Positions 1 through 9,386 are shown, numbered from the stretch's first letter. The stretch: DNA of 64,000 nt from Ga0077555 sp963741565 (GCA_963741565.1 CAVUIK010000017.1:1-64000); one strand, 5' to 3'. Notes: generated by a model not told the origin, from the sequence alone. A program made the numbers and translations.

Positions 1-1592
1 GCCGATCTCATCGTGATGTGGGGCGGCAATCCGGTCACGAGCCAGGTCAACGTGATGACCCACGTGACGCGAGCGCGCCGGGAGCGTGGCGCCAAGCTCG
101 CGGTCGTCGACGTCTATCACACGCCGACCGTTGCGCAGGCCGACCTCTCGCTGATCATCAAGCCCGGGAAGCGACGGCGCGCTTGGCGCTCGCGATGATG
201 TGCATTCTGCTGCTGCGAGGGTTTTGCCGATCGCGAATCATCTCGCCCGCCTCACCGATTTCGGGCTCGGATGTTCGAGCGGCACATCCTGACGCGAACG
301 CCCGAATGGGCCGCCCCGATCACGGGCCTCACGCCCGATTTGATCACAGATTTTGCGCGGCTCTATGGCCGGACCCCGCGCGCCTTCATTCGACTGGGCT
401 TCGGGTTCACGCGGACCCGCAACGGCTCGGCCGCGATGCATGCGGTGACATGCCTGCCGTCGATCACCGGCGGCTGGCGGCACAAAGGGGGCGGTGCGTA
501 CTTCATGACCTGGGATCGCGACGCCTGGGGCTTCGATCCGAGCGCGATGCACGGCCTCGACCTCGTCGATCCAAAGACCCGCGTGCTCGATCAATCGCGG
601 ATCGGCGCCGTGCTCGCCGGACGGCCGGACGCTCTGGCCGGCGGGCCGCCGGTCACCGCCATGCTGATCCAGAACGCGAACTCGGCCGAGGTCGCGCCCG
701 ACACGACGCTGGTGCGCCAGGGGCTCGCCCGCGACGATCTTTTTCTCGGCCGTCCAGGAGCAATTCATGACGGCAGACGGCGCGCTACGCCGATATCGTG
801 CTGCCGGCGACGATGTTCGTCGAGCACGACGATCTCTACGCCGCGTACGGCCATACACACCTGGCCTTTGGCCCGAAGCTGATCGAGCCGCCGGGCGAAG
901 CCCATCGAACGAGTGCCGTCCGATGCGCGCTGGCCAAGCGCCTCGGCGCGCCGCATGCCGGATTCGATATGACCGAACGCCAGATGATCGATGATGCGTT
1001 CCGGCGCGGCGGCCTCGGCGGTCTCGCCGCGATCAAGGATGTCGGCTGGATCGACCGGGCACAGCCCTTTGCCGAAGCGCATTTCATCAACGCCTTTGCG
1101 CATGCGGACCGCCGGTTTCACTTCAAGCCGGACTGGACAGCACTCGGTCCCTATGGAATCGCATCTCCCTCCGGTCGTCGATTGGGTGGCCAATTTCGAG
1201 CGAACGACGGCGGAGCACCCATTGAAACTGGGACGCCGCCGGCACGGCATTTTCCGAATTCGACCTTCACGGAGACGCCGACATCGACTGCGAAGGAAGG
1301 CGGCGCGGGGCCGGTCTTGCGCATCCACCCGGACACCGCAGCGGCGTATGGCGTAACCGCGGGGCTGCGTGTGCGTGAATAGGCAATGCCCGCGGCTCAA
1401 GTCGGTGCTGCGGGCGCGAACTCGATGCCGGGCAGCAGCGGGACACGCTGGTCGTGGAAGGCATCTGGCCGTCCGAGCGCTTCGAGGAGGGTCGCGGGAA
1501 TCAACACGCTGGTCGGCGAAGACCCGGTGCCGCCGAACGGCGGCGTCGCCTTCCACGACATTGCGGTCTGGCTGAGGGTGGAACCAGCCTGA
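1..1592 (+). pseudogene. Molybdopterin oxidoreductase, 5'-truncated by the window and multiply frameshifted
   Basis: Fragments of one DMSO-reductase-superfamily molybdoenzyme can be read by switching frames. The first piece has MWGGNPVTSQ and the AVVDVYHTPT stretch typical of the cofactor-binding domain. A middle piece in frame 1 (271 to about 760) has the GGAYFMTWD region. A third (798-1380, frame 3) has ADIVLPATMFVEHDDLY and IHPDTAAAYGV of the molybdopterin-dinucleotide-binding C-terminal domain. The last piece, with NTLVGEDPVPPNGGVAFHD, ends at a TGA at 1590-1592. Between these I count at least seven frame changes, the densest at 170-300 and 1150-1480. Such enzymes are usually 700 residues or more; the N-terminal half lies before the window. 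The exact substrate cannot be told. Decay or poor base quality would both explain the frame changes. It converges on the next gene with 8 bp between stops. Confidence 0.75.
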
Positions 1593-1600
1593 ACGTGGGA

Positions 1601-2568
1601 TTACTCCGCCGCCTGCGCGCGCCGGCGCCGCCGTCCCACTCGACCGTCGTGCGGCGCGAGTAGTCGGTGAACCACTCGGGGTCGGTGCGGAATTCGGCGC
1701 GGCCGTCGGCGATGAATGCGCGCGGTGGCGCGGCGCGACGACAGGCAGAACATGTGCACGCTCATCGGCATGCCGCCGGTGTGGCAGTAGCCGACCTCGA
1801 TGTGGCAATCGACCACCATCGACGAGCCCATGAAGCCCATGGCGCCCATGCCGATCGAGTTGCCGAGGTCCTTGAGCTCATCTTCGAGCGCGGCGATCTT
1901 CGGGTCGGGATTGCGGTCGCCGACGGTGCGCAGGCACGCCGCCTGCTTGCCGAGCACCATGCAGATGTCCTTCGAGCCGCCGAGGCCGACGCCGACGATC
2001 GCCGGCTGGCAGGCGAGGCCGCGCTTGCCGAACGCGATCAGCGTGTCGAGATAGAAGCGCTTGATGCCCTCGATGCCGTCGCCGGGAAACAGCATGCGGT
2101 AGTCGGTGCCGAACAGGCCGCCCTTGTGCACGGTGGTGAGGTCGATCCAGTCGCCCTCGGGATGGAACGCGTATTCGATCTCGGGCGCGCCGATGCCGAC
2201 GTTGTTGTTGTGGTCGGTGCGCCAGAGCGGATGCACGCGATTGGGGCGCAGCGGCACGTCCTGCGTGGCGTTGGCGGTGGCGCGGCGCAGCGCCGCCTCG
2301 AGCGCGACGGGGCCGCCTTCGACGCGCGCGTCGTTGCCGTACTTCACGTACCAGCGCGGCACGCCGGTATCGCCGCACATGGCGCGCCGGTCCTCTTTCG
2401 CCGCCTCGTAGTTCTCGAGCATGGCCTGGATGACGAACGCCGAGAGGTCGCCCTTCTCGGTGTTGGCGCAGGCGCGCAAGCCCGCCGAGATAGTCGTCGG
2501 GGATCTCGATGGCGGCCTTCGCCATCAGCGCCTCGGCGGTCTTCTGCAATGACGGCGATGGGGATCAT
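1601..2568 (-). pseudogene. Fumarate hydratase / tartrate dehydratase alpha-subunit-like protein (Fe-S class I), frameshifted
   Basis: The central 210 residues read cleanly and match the class I fumarase N-terminal (TtdA-type) fold, including GDTGVPRWYVKYG, HNNNVGIGAPEIEY and GVGLGGSKDICMVLGKQA, with Cys residues that could ligate the 4Fe-4S cluster. The family reversibly hydrates fumarate or a related acid. The N-terminus needs two frame changes: one near 2549, just after the ATG at 2568, and one near 2485 (from ...YLGGL into ACANTEKGDLSAF). A third near 1720 disrupts the C-terminus, where the expected reading is about FIADGRAEFRTDPEWFTDY. No beta-subunit gene is present on either side, although alpha and beta genes are normally adjacent. 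Whether it is a pseudogene or suffers from sequencing indels is open. Confidence 0.7.
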
Positions 2569-2624
2569 GGGTGCCACCTTTACATGGGGCTCACAGTCGT
2601 CAGCGGTCAGGCCGGGCAAGTGGT

Positions 2625-3182
2625 CTAGTACTTCGATTTCCGCAGCGGATGCTTGTCGAGATACGTCTGGTATTCGGGCTCGACGTCGATCTCGAGACTG
2701 GCGAGCACGCGCACGACGGCATTGTAGAAGCCGGTCGTCACGATGAGGTCGACGAGATGCTCATTCGACATGTGTTGGCGAAGCGAATCGAAGGTCGCCT
2801 TGGACATCTGGCCGTCGGCCGTCATTTCGCGGGCGCCCTTGCAGACGAGCTTGGCGACGGGATCGAGAGAGCTGGGCTTGCCGTCCGATTCCGCGATCAG
2901 ACCCTTGATGTCGTCGTCGGTAACGTTGAAGTCATAGCCGATCTTGATGTGGTGCGACCACTCGTAGGGCGACTGAGCGAGCCAGCCGACCTGGAGAATG
3001 GCAAGCTCGCGCAGGCGCGCGTCGGCTGGGCTCTTCCAACGGATGTAATAGCCGAGACCCTGGAAGGCGCGCAGCGCGCCGGGGCTGTGAACCAGCTGCT
3101 TGTAGAGCGATATGTCCCGCTTCATCAGGTCCTGATTCTCGGGCGCGACTTGCGACTTGTCGATGTAGGGCAGGCGAGCCAT
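2625..3182 (-). CDS. Carboxymuconolactone decarboxylase-family protein
   Basis: The protein is 185 residues, all-helical in character, with the family's core from about residue 35 to 165. The segment LRELAILQVGWLAQSPYEWSHH (54-78) carries the Glu-Trp and His positions shared by CMD/AhpD-like proteins. The AhpD CxxC pair is absent, so peroxidase activity of the AhpD kind is not expected. Relatives without CxxC are typically found in catabolic clusters, where they act as lactone decarboxylases or have unknown roles. It lies downstream of the crotonase at 3276 on the same strand (93 bp gap) and probably belongs to that acyl-CoA operon. ATG start at 3182 follows a purine-rich stretch (GAGAGGGAG). 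Confidence 0.82.
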   Translation of the reverse strand: MARLPYIDKSQVAPENQDLMKRDISLYKQLVHSPGALRAFQGLGYYIRWKSPADARLRELAILQVGWLAQSPYEWSHHIKIGYDFNVTDDDIKGLIAESDGKPSSLDPVAKLVCKGAREMTADGQMSKATFDSLRQHMSNEHLVDLIVTTGFYNAVVRVLASLEIDVEPEYQTYLDKHPLRKSKY

Positions 3183-3275
3183 GGATCGGTTCTCCCTCTC
3201 ACCGCTCGCCAGTACGGCGCCGGGAGTTGTTCACGTTTTTATCGAGCGGCGAGAAGGGATGAAAGCCTCTCCCGT

Positions 3276-4067
3276 TCAGCGCCCCTTGAAGTTCGCGACA
3301 CGGCGCTGACTGACGGCAAGAACGCCTTCCTTGAAATCTTCGGTCAGGCGCAACTGGCTCTGGACCTTCAATTCGTGATCGGTCGCCGCCTTGACGCGAT
3401 CGGCGAGGCCAGCGCGGACGGTGGCCCGAGTCTCTTGCACGGCCAGCGGTGACGACTCCGCAATTTCGGCTGCTAGCTTTTGCGCAGCGCCGCGCACCTC
3501 GGCGAGTGGAACCAGCACATCGGCGAGGCCGATCTTCAGCGCGTCCTCACCGGTGAGGCGGCGGCCCGTGTAGAACATCAGATGCGCTTGCTGCTGCCCG
3601 ATGAGCGCCGGCAAGGTGTGAGTCAGACCGAAACCCGGATGGAAACCGAGCCGGGTGAAGTTGGTCGAGAACCGGCCCTCCGGACAGGTCACGCGGAAGT
3701 CCGGCACCAGCGCGAGCCCGAGACCGCCGCCGATGGCGGGGCCCTGGATGGCGCCGACAACGGGCTTCTTCGTGCGGAACAGGCGCACGGCCTCCTGATA
3801 GAGGTGGCCACCCATCTGGTTCTCGTTGGGGCGGTTGCCGTCCTTGTCGAGCTTGGAGCCGTCACCGAAGTTGGCGCCGGCGCAGAACGATTTGCCCTCC
3901 GCGCAGAGAACGATCGCGCGAACCTCGACGTCTTTGTCGAAGCTCTCGAACGCATCGGCGATCTGCTTGATCAGCGACATGTCGAAGAAATTGTGCGGCG
4001 GGCGCTTGATTTCGACGGTGGCGACGTGACCGGATTTGGTGACGGCGATGTCTGTGAATTGGGTCAT
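3276..4067 (-). CDS. Enoyl-CoA hydratase/isomerase (crotonase) family protein lacking both catalytic glutamates
   Basis: This is a 263-residue crotonase fold protein. The two oxyanion-hole segments are visible: FCAGANF (61-67) and GPAIGGGLG (109-117). In true enoyl-CoA hydratases a Glu follows GGGC and another follows FGQP. Here the corresponding positions read GGGLG and FSTNF, so neither Glu is present. The protein is therefore unlikely to be a classical hydratase and could be an isomerase, hydrolase or another crotonase activity on an acyl-CoA. It sits between a palindromic element (4099-4238) and the CMD-like gene, downstream of an NDP-forming acyl-CoA synthetase on the same strand, which places it in CoA-thioester catabolism. 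Confidence 0.85.
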   Translation of the reverse strand: MTQFTDIAVTKSGHVATVEIKRPPHNFFDMSLIKQIADAFESFDKDVEVRAIVLCAEGKSFCAGANFGDGSKLDKDGNRPNENQMGGHLYQEAVRLFRTKKPVVGAIQGPAIGGGLGLALVPDFRVTCPEGRFSTNFTRLGFHPGFGLTHTLPALIGQQQAHLMFYTGRRLTGEDALKIGLADVLVPLAEVRGAAQKLAAEIAESSPLAVQETRATVRAGLADRVKAATDHELKVQSQLRLTEDFKEGVLAVSQRRVANFKGR

Positions 4068-4098
4068 ACGATCGTTTCCTTGCTCTTCATTCTGCGAT

Positions 4099-4238
4099 TG
4101 TCATCCTCGGGCTTGTCCCGAGGAACTCATTTTTCAGCTTGTGCCGCGGATGCCGCAGTGCCGCTGCGCGACAGTGCTCAATCCTTGGCGACCGAGCCCG
4201 CTCGTCGATGGGTCCTCGGGACAAGCCCGAGGATGACA
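4099..4238. repeat. Palindromic intergenic element A (140 bp, 26-bp perfect inverted ends)
   Basis: The ends are 4099-4124 and 4213-4238 and are exact reverse complements over 26 bp. Each end is itself a hairpin, CCTCGGG-CTTGT-CCCGAGG on the left and its mirror on the right. The 88-bp middle is unrelated to either flank and codes for nothing. A diverged copy with the same length and design lies at 7602-7739. The layout resembles paired REP/BIME-type or MITE-like elements. It lies between two genes of one putative operon and could end or process the transcript. Confidence 0.85.
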
Positions 4239-4240
4239 CC

Positions 4241-6406
4241 TTATCGGGTAACAATCAGTGCGTCGGCGATCGTCGCGCCTTGGCCTTCATGATGGACAAT
4301 GACGGGGTTCAAGTCGATCTCCGAGATTTTGTCGGCGTGGTCGGCGGCAAGATGAGACAGCTTGACGATCAGGTCGGCCAGCGCCGTCGTGTCGGCAGCC
4401 GGCTCGCCGCGGTGGGCGTCGAGCAGCTTGGCGCCCTTGAGGCGGCCAATCATTGCCAGCGCCTCGCTATGCCGGACGGGAACCGGTGCAAAGACGACGT
4501 CCTTCAAGACTTCGACGTTGATACCGCCGAGACCCAACATGAGCATCGGCCCAAAGTGCGGATCGCGATTGATGCCGAGGATCACCTCGCGGCCTTTCGC
4601 GGCCATGGCTTGCACGAGCACACCTTGCACCTTGGCATCAGCTTTGTAGCGTTTGGCGCTCGACGTGATGCGATCGAAGGCCGCGCCAACCTCTTCGGCT
4701 GTGCGTGCATTGAGCGCGACGGCCCCGGCCTCGGTCTTGTGCAGGATGTCTGGTGATTGCACTTTGAGCGCGACCGCGCCGCCGATCTCCTTCGCGGCTG
4801 CGATGGCCGCCTCGCGCGACGTGACCAGCTTCTCGTTTGCGCTCGTGCCGATGCCATAGGCCGCGAGCAGCGGCTTCGATTGAGCCTCCGTCAACGCGCC
4901 AGTCACCTTGGCGAGGCCGGCCGCTACTGCTTTTGTCTCCGAGTTTTCGACGTGACTGCGGATCTCAGGCGCCTTGAGGAACCGCTCGCGAAGCACGTGG
5001 TAGTCGCCCATGTGACGCATCGTCGAGACGACGTTTTGCATATCGGTGTAGAGCGGGAAGCCAGCCTCCGATAGCACCGCGACGGCAGCCGGCGAGGGCA
5101 ATGTGTAGGTCCAGAACAGGATCGGCTTCTTGGCGGCGGCTTTGAGTGCTTTCAGCTTCTCCTTCTCATGCGTCACATGCTCGGCCGAGCGGGCGCTCAT
5201 AATCGCGATAACCCCGTCGATCACAGGAGAGTTGACGAGCGGGCCGATCATCCCGGCATAACCGATCTGGCGGATCGCCTGCGCAGTGCCGTCGACCGGG
5301 TTCTGCGAGGTGCCGTAGCTCGGCAGCAGCGGGTCGAGAATGGCGCGTGTCGCGGCGTCCAACGTCGGGACTTCGAGGCCGGCCGACATGCAGGTATCCG
5401 AGAGCCAAGCGCCGCCGCCGCCGGAGCCCGTGCAGATGCCGACGCGGCGGCCCAGCGGCAGGCGGCCTTTCCACGTCATGAAACCGTTGGCGATATCGAC
5501 CATCTCGTCGACCTGGGCGCCTTCGATCACGCCGTACCGGTGCGCGAGCGCCTGGAACGCACTGTAAGAGCCGGCGAGCGCCGCCGTGTGCGAGGCCGCG
5601 GCCCGGGCGCCCGCATCCGTCTTGCCGATCTTGTTGACAATGAGCGGCTTGCCGGCACGCAGCGCTTTTTCGGCAACGCGACGGAACGTTTCCGGGGTCT
5701 TGATATCCTCGATCAACATCAGGAAAGCGTCGGTCTTGCCCGCATCCAGCAAGTGCTCGACGATCTCGAGGCCTTCGAGGCAGGCCTCGTTGCCGGTGGT
5801 GACGATGTAGTCGAACGCCATCTCCTTCGGCCGGCCGCGATCGAAGAAGGAGAAGCCCATGCCGCCCGATTGTGCGACGAGTGCGACGCGGCCGTTCGAC
5901 GTGTTTTTCGGCAGCAATGGGATATCGGATGGGCCGGCCACCGGACTGAACGTCGGCAACAACGCTGTGTCGATGCTGGCGAAGCCCTCGGAGTTCGGAC
6001 CGGTGACGGCCATGTGATAGCGCGCTGCAATCGCTTTGAGATCAGCCTGCATGCGCGCGCCGGCCTCTCCCGGTTCTTCGGCGAAGCCCGACGAAATGAT
6101 CGCCGCGGCTTTCACCCCGGCCTTGCCGCACCGTTCAAGCTCTTCGGCGACGAACTTCGCGGGCACGATCAGGATCGCGAGATCGACAGGGCCGGGGCAC
6201 GCGTCGATCGAGGGATAGGCCTTGAGGCCTTGCACGTCGGCGTGGCTGCGGCTGACCGGATAGATTTTTCCGGCGAAAGGGTGCAGCCGCATGAATTCGA
6301 GAATACGGCCACGCAAGCCCTGCCCGAGTGGTGCTGCGCCGATGACGGCAACCGACTTCGGATTGAGAAGTGCGCCGATGTCGCGTTTGGTTTGCATCTG
6401 GCTCAC
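4241..6406 (-). CDS. Acetate-CoA ligase (ADP-forming)-type acyl-CoA synthetase, fused alpha-beta form
   Basis: The 721-residue protein has the NDP-forming acyl-CoA synthetase order: CoA-binding Rossmann domain (VAVIGAAP at 19-26), two succinyl-CoA-ligase-like domains, and a C-terminal ATP-grasp domain from about 490. The sequence AASHTAALAGSY (270-281) holds the His expected to be phosphorylated during catalysis (His273). LKVQSPDILHKTEAGAV marks the ATP-grasp start. The enzyme links acyl-CoA and acid plus ATP/ADP. The start is a GTG at 6406 that overlaps the TGA of the upstream acyl-CoA dehydrogenase as GTGA, which suggests translational coupling; an ATG at 6397 is an alternative. The substrate acid cannot be read from sequence. 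Confidence 0.88.
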   Translation of the reverse strand: MSQMQTKRDIGALLNPKSVAVIGAAPLGQGLRGRILEFMRLHPFAGKIYPVSRSHADVQGLKAYPSIDACPGPVDLAILIVPAKFVAEELERCGKAGVKAAAIISSGFAEEPGEAGARMQADLKAIAARYHMAVTGPNSEGFASIDTALLPTFSPVAGPSDIPLLPKNTSNGRVALVAQSGGMGFSFFDRGRPKEMAFDYIVTTGNEACLEGLEIVEHLLDAGKTDAFLMLIEDIKTPETFRRVAEKALRAGKPLIVNKIGKTDAGARAAASHTAALAGSYSAFQALAHRYGVIEGAQVDEMVDIANGFMTWKGRLPLGRRVGICTGSGGGGAWLSDTCMSAGLEVPTLDAATRAILDPLLPSYGTSQNPVDGTAQAIRQIGYAGMIGPLVNSPVIDGVIAIMSARSAEHVTHEKEKLKALKAAAKKPILFWTYTLPSPAAVAVLSEAGFPLYTDMQNVVSTMRHMGDYHVLRERFLKAPEIRSHVENSETKAVAAGLAKVTGALTEAQSKPLLAAYGIGTSANEKLVTSREAAIAAAKEIGGAVALKVQSPDILHKTEAGAVALNARTAEEVGAAFDRITSSAKRYKADAKVQGVLVQAMAAKGREVILGINRDPHFGPMLMLGLGGINVEVLKDVVFAPVPVRHSEALAMIGRLKGAKLLDAHRGEPAADTTALADLIVKLSHLAADHADKISEIDLNPVIVHHEGQGATIADALIVTR

Positions 6407-7575
6407 CGTCCCCTGAGGCCGAGGCCAGCCGCGATGATGCCGCGCAACACTTCCGTCGTACCGCCCTGAATGGTGAGTTTCGGCGCAATCGTCGTCGCGA
6501 ACGCCAAGTGCTCCTCGAAGGCAACGCGGTTGTGGACGTCCTCGCTCTCGACGAAGGCGGCGACCTCGCGCGCCTTGTGCGGCAGCTTCTGCTCCCAGAG
6601 CGTGCCGAGATCCTTGACGACCGAGCCTTCGACAACCGGTTCCTTGCCGGCTTGCAGCATGCCGTTGACGGAGACCGACATGCGCCGCAGCGTATGCAGC
6701 TGGGCGACAAGACGGCCAAGGCCCTCGGCGGCGCGCAGATCGGGCTTATCGCCGAGCACGCGCACCAGCTCGATCATCACTTGGAAGGTCTCGAGGAAAC
6801 GCTCGGGACCGCTGCGCTCGTAGGCGAGCTCGCTGGTCGCCTGCTTCCAGGCGCCGTCAACCTCGCCGAGCAAGTGTGCGTCCGGCATGAACGCGTCCTC
6901 GAACACGACCTCGTTGAATTCGTGCGCGCCCGACAACTGGATGATCGGATTGCATTTGATGCCCTTGGTGTTCTTCATGTCGACGAGGAACGAGGTCAGT
7001 CCGTGACGGCGGTTCTCCTTCGTCGGCTGCGAGGTGCGGAAGATCGCGATGAGATAGTCGGCCTTGTGGGCGTTGCTGGTCCAGATCTTGGAGCCGTTGA
7101 TCAGGTAGCCGCCGTCGACCTTGGTGGCCTTGGTCTTGGCCGCGAACAGATCGGAACCCGAACCCGGCTCGCTCATGCCGATGCCGAAGCAGCATTCGCC
7201 CCGGCAGATGCGCGGCAGGATATCCATTTTGATCTGCTCGTTGGCATACTTGAGCAGCGTCGGCCCGGACTGGCGATCGGCCGTGAAATGCACGCGCACG
7301 GGCGCATTGGCGACCCGGAACTCCTCGGTCACGACATAGCGTTCGAGGAAATTACGCTCGTGGCCGCCGTACTTCTTCGGCCACGTCTGGCCGATCCAGC
7401 CCTTCTTGCCGACCTTGCGGCTGAACTCGATATTGAAGGCGTCGTCGCGGCCGACGGCGCTGGGATCGAATGTGCCGGCGGCGATTTCCTCCTTCAGGAA
7501 GGCGCGCACCTCCTTGCGGAGATCCTCACACTCTTTCGGCAGTCGGATCGGATCGAACTTGAGAGCGGTGGACAT
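6403..7575 (-). CDS. Acyl-CoA dehydrogenase (large, FadE-like)
   Basis: A 390-residue flavoenzyme with the complete acyl-CoA dehydrogenase fold: helical N-terminal domain, beta domain with signature GIGMSEPGSGSDL (131-143), then the C-terminal helical domain ending GGTTEVLRGIIAAGLGLRGR. It should oxidise an acyl-CoA at C2-C3 and pass electrons to EtfAB, whose genes lie at 17992-19685. The stop overlaps the GTG of the downstream acyl-CoA synthetase, so the two are probably made together. A second, shorter acyl-CoA dehydrogenase lies upstream (7779-8846). Such big-plus-small pairs are often found together and may form a heteromeric enzyme; that is inference. Confidence 0.9.
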   Translation of the reverse strand: MSTALKFDPIRLPKECEDLRKEVRAFLKEEIAAGTFDPSAVGRDDAFNIEFSRKVGKKGWIGQTWPKKYGGHERNFLERYVVTEEFRVANAPVRVHFTADRQSGPTLLKYANEQIKMDILPRICRGECCFGIGMSEPGSGSDLFAAKTKATKVDGGYLINGSKIWTSNAHKADYLIAIFRTSQPTKENRRHGLTSFLVDMKNTKGIKCNPIIQLSGAHEFNEVVFEDAFMPDAHLLGEVDGAWKQATSELAYERSGPERFLETFQVMIELVRVLGDKPDLRAAEGLGRLVAQLHTLRRMSVSVNGMLQAGKEPVVEGSVVKDLGTLWEQKLPHKAREVAAFVESEDVHNRVAFEEHLAFATTIAPKLTIQGGTTEVLRGIIAAGLGLRGR

Positions 7576-7601
7576 GGGGGTATCCGGTCAATGCTTACGA
7601 T

Positions 7602-7739
7602 TGTCATCCCGGGGCTCGTCCCCGGGACCCATTTTACAACTTGCGCAGCCGGAGCCGTCAGTGTTCGGCGCCGCCGCGTACCATTTCAACCTCTTTACTT
7701 GCCTCCCGATGGTTCCCGGGCACAAGGCCCGGGATGACA
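7602..7739. repeat. Palindromic intergenic element B (138 bp, related to element A)
   Basis: The left end 7602-7627 and right end 7714-7739 are imperfect reverse complements (TGTCATCCCGGG... against ...CCCGGGATGACA) and each forms its own hairpin. The interior begins ACCCATTTTACAACTTG, close to the ACTCATTTTTCAGCTTG found at the same place in element A (4099-4238), so the two share a common origin. It separates the two acyl-CoA dehydrogenase genes. No coding potential. Confidence 0.82.
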
Positions 7740-7778
7740 ACGACTTCTCCTTGGATTGGTCTTGGGCTGTCCCGCCCC

Positions 7779-8846
7779 TCAACGCGAGGCGACAAGCGGC
7801 CAAAGTTCGTCGGCGCCGCCGGCCGCAATGCGGTTGCCAAGATCGACGGCCCACTGGCTCTCGTTGCCGAAGTCGTCGCGCCAGGTGAGCATGCGCATCG
7901 TGAAGCGATGCAGGATGTGCTCCTTGGTGTAGCCGATGGCGCCGTGGACCTGATGTGCGATGGCGGCCCCTTCGGTTGCCGCTTCGGCGGAGCGGATGCG
8001 TGCCGACGCCGCCTCGAGAAAAATGCCGTCACCGGCGAGCGACTTGGCGCGCGCGATGGCATCGGCAGCGGAGGTCGCAGCCGTCGAGGCGGCGGCACTC
8101 TCGCCAGCGAGCCGGGCCAGGTTGTGCTGCACCGCTTGGAACTTGCCGATCGGCTTCTCGAACGCGACGCGTTCGCCGGAATATTTCACCGATAGCGCGA
8201 GAACGGCTTCCAGCGCGCCCGCCGTCGAGAGACTGCGGGCCGTTGCGCCCATGAGCATCAACGTACCCTGGTCGAAGCCCTTCGGGGCGTCGGACACCGT
8301 CACCGGGCGCGTCTTGTCGAAGGTCACGTCATAGACGACGGCGCCAGCGAGGCCGCGGCTCTCGGCGATGCGGCAGCTCGTCGTCTCGACGAGCGCGATC
8401 GAGACGCCTTTAGCACCCTGCGCGAGCACCGCGACATGCGCGGCATCGCGGGCAAACGGCACGCCGCGCGCGCGGCCGGACAACGTGCCGTCAGCGTTGA
8501 GCGTGATGCGATCCGTGGGCCGCATCGGTGCAAGTGTCATCGGCCCGGTGGGCGAGGCGATCTTGCCCTGGGTGAGCAGCCATCCCGCAAGCAGCGTTTC
8601 GGCAAGGGGCACTGGCGACGCATAGCGCCCGGCAACTGTCAGCACCTCGAAGCCGTCGGCGAGTTCGGCGCCGGAGCCGCCCAGATCATCGGGCACCCAG
8701 GCGAGCGTCAGGCCGGCGTCGGCGAGCGCGTCCCAAAGGGGCTTCTTCCAGGCATCGGTCTTGGCGGCATTGATGGTCTGCGGATCGGCGAGATCGGTAA
8801 AGATCCGCGCGGCGGTGTCGGCGACGATGCTTTCGCTCTCGCTCAA
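7779..8846 (-). CDS. Acyl-CoA dehydrogenase (small type), TTG start
   Basis: A 355-residue member of the acyl-CoA dehydrogenase family. The N-terminal helices (MSESESIVADTAARIF), a shortened beta domain around residues 110-190, and the C-terminal helical domain with QVHGAIGYTKEHILHRF are visible. The canonical beta-domain signature with S-E-P/T-G is not clear, as is common for the small partner of paired dehydrogenases. The chosen start is TTG at 8846, because GAGGAG stands 6 bases upstream and the protein then begins exactly where homologues are expected to. The in-frame ATG at 8894 would add 16 residues of low-complexity sequence and lacks a good ribosome site. It is the first gene of the minus-strand acyl-CoA run; EtfAB is the likely electron acceptor. 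Confidence 0.82.
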   Translation of the reverse strand: MSESESIVADTAARIFTDLADPQTINAAKTDAWKKPLWDALADAGLTLAWVPDDLGGSGAELADGFEVLTVAGRYASPVPLAETLLAGWLLTQGKIASPTGPMTLAPMRPTDRITLNADGTLSGRARGVPFARDAAHVAVLAQGAKGVSIALVETTSCRIAESRGLAGAVVYDVTFDKTRPVTVSDAPKGFDQGTLMLMGATARSLSTAGALEAVLALSVKYSGERVAFEKPIGKFQAVQHNLARLAGESAAASTAATSAADAIARAKSLAGDGIFLEAASARIRSAEAATEGAAIAHQVHGAIGYTKEHILHRFTMRMLTWRDDFGNESQWAVDLGNRIAAGGADELWPLVASR

Positions 8847-9386
8847 GGCGTACTCCTCAACTGTTGAGCAGGCCCGAGGCTCACGCAGGGCCATATGTCC
8901 GGACTTAATCGACGAAAGTCATAGAGCCTGCCTGCATCCGCGACAAGGGTGAGCAATGAAGTCGAGCGCGGGCCAGTGTGCCGCTCGCCGCGAGCGTCGC
9001 GCGTGTTGGCTGTTGCGCTGCAGTCGGCGTGTCTTTGGTTGGGAGGGGATTGGGCTAGGTTGGGATTGGTGCGCGGCTCGCTGTCGCGACAAGGGAAGGG
9101 ATCGCGGAGCGGCTAGCTGGGACGCGTCGACACATTTGGCAAGGGGATGGACGGGATAGGCGGAGGGACGGCGCGGCAGGGGTTGGGGTGACTGCCAGCG
9201 CCGTCCAAGGGGATCCGCACATACGCAACCGAACGCAAACGCAACGACTGACATTATGGCCTCGGGGGCACGAGGCCATCGAAGATCCGCGCGAGACTGC
9301 AGTGAGGAGAGGGAGTGGGGCTGCCTCGACTCGCGCGGAACGCTCTTCGAAGGTGGGGCGCGCTGGAGAGCCAGAGCGCCATCCAC

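Noticed and set aside
8919..9386. 155-codon frame on the minus strand in the LexA-box spacer
   Set aside because: Arg/Ser/Pro-rich composition, GTG start without a ribosome site and no domain character; it looks like a chance frame in GC-rich DNA.
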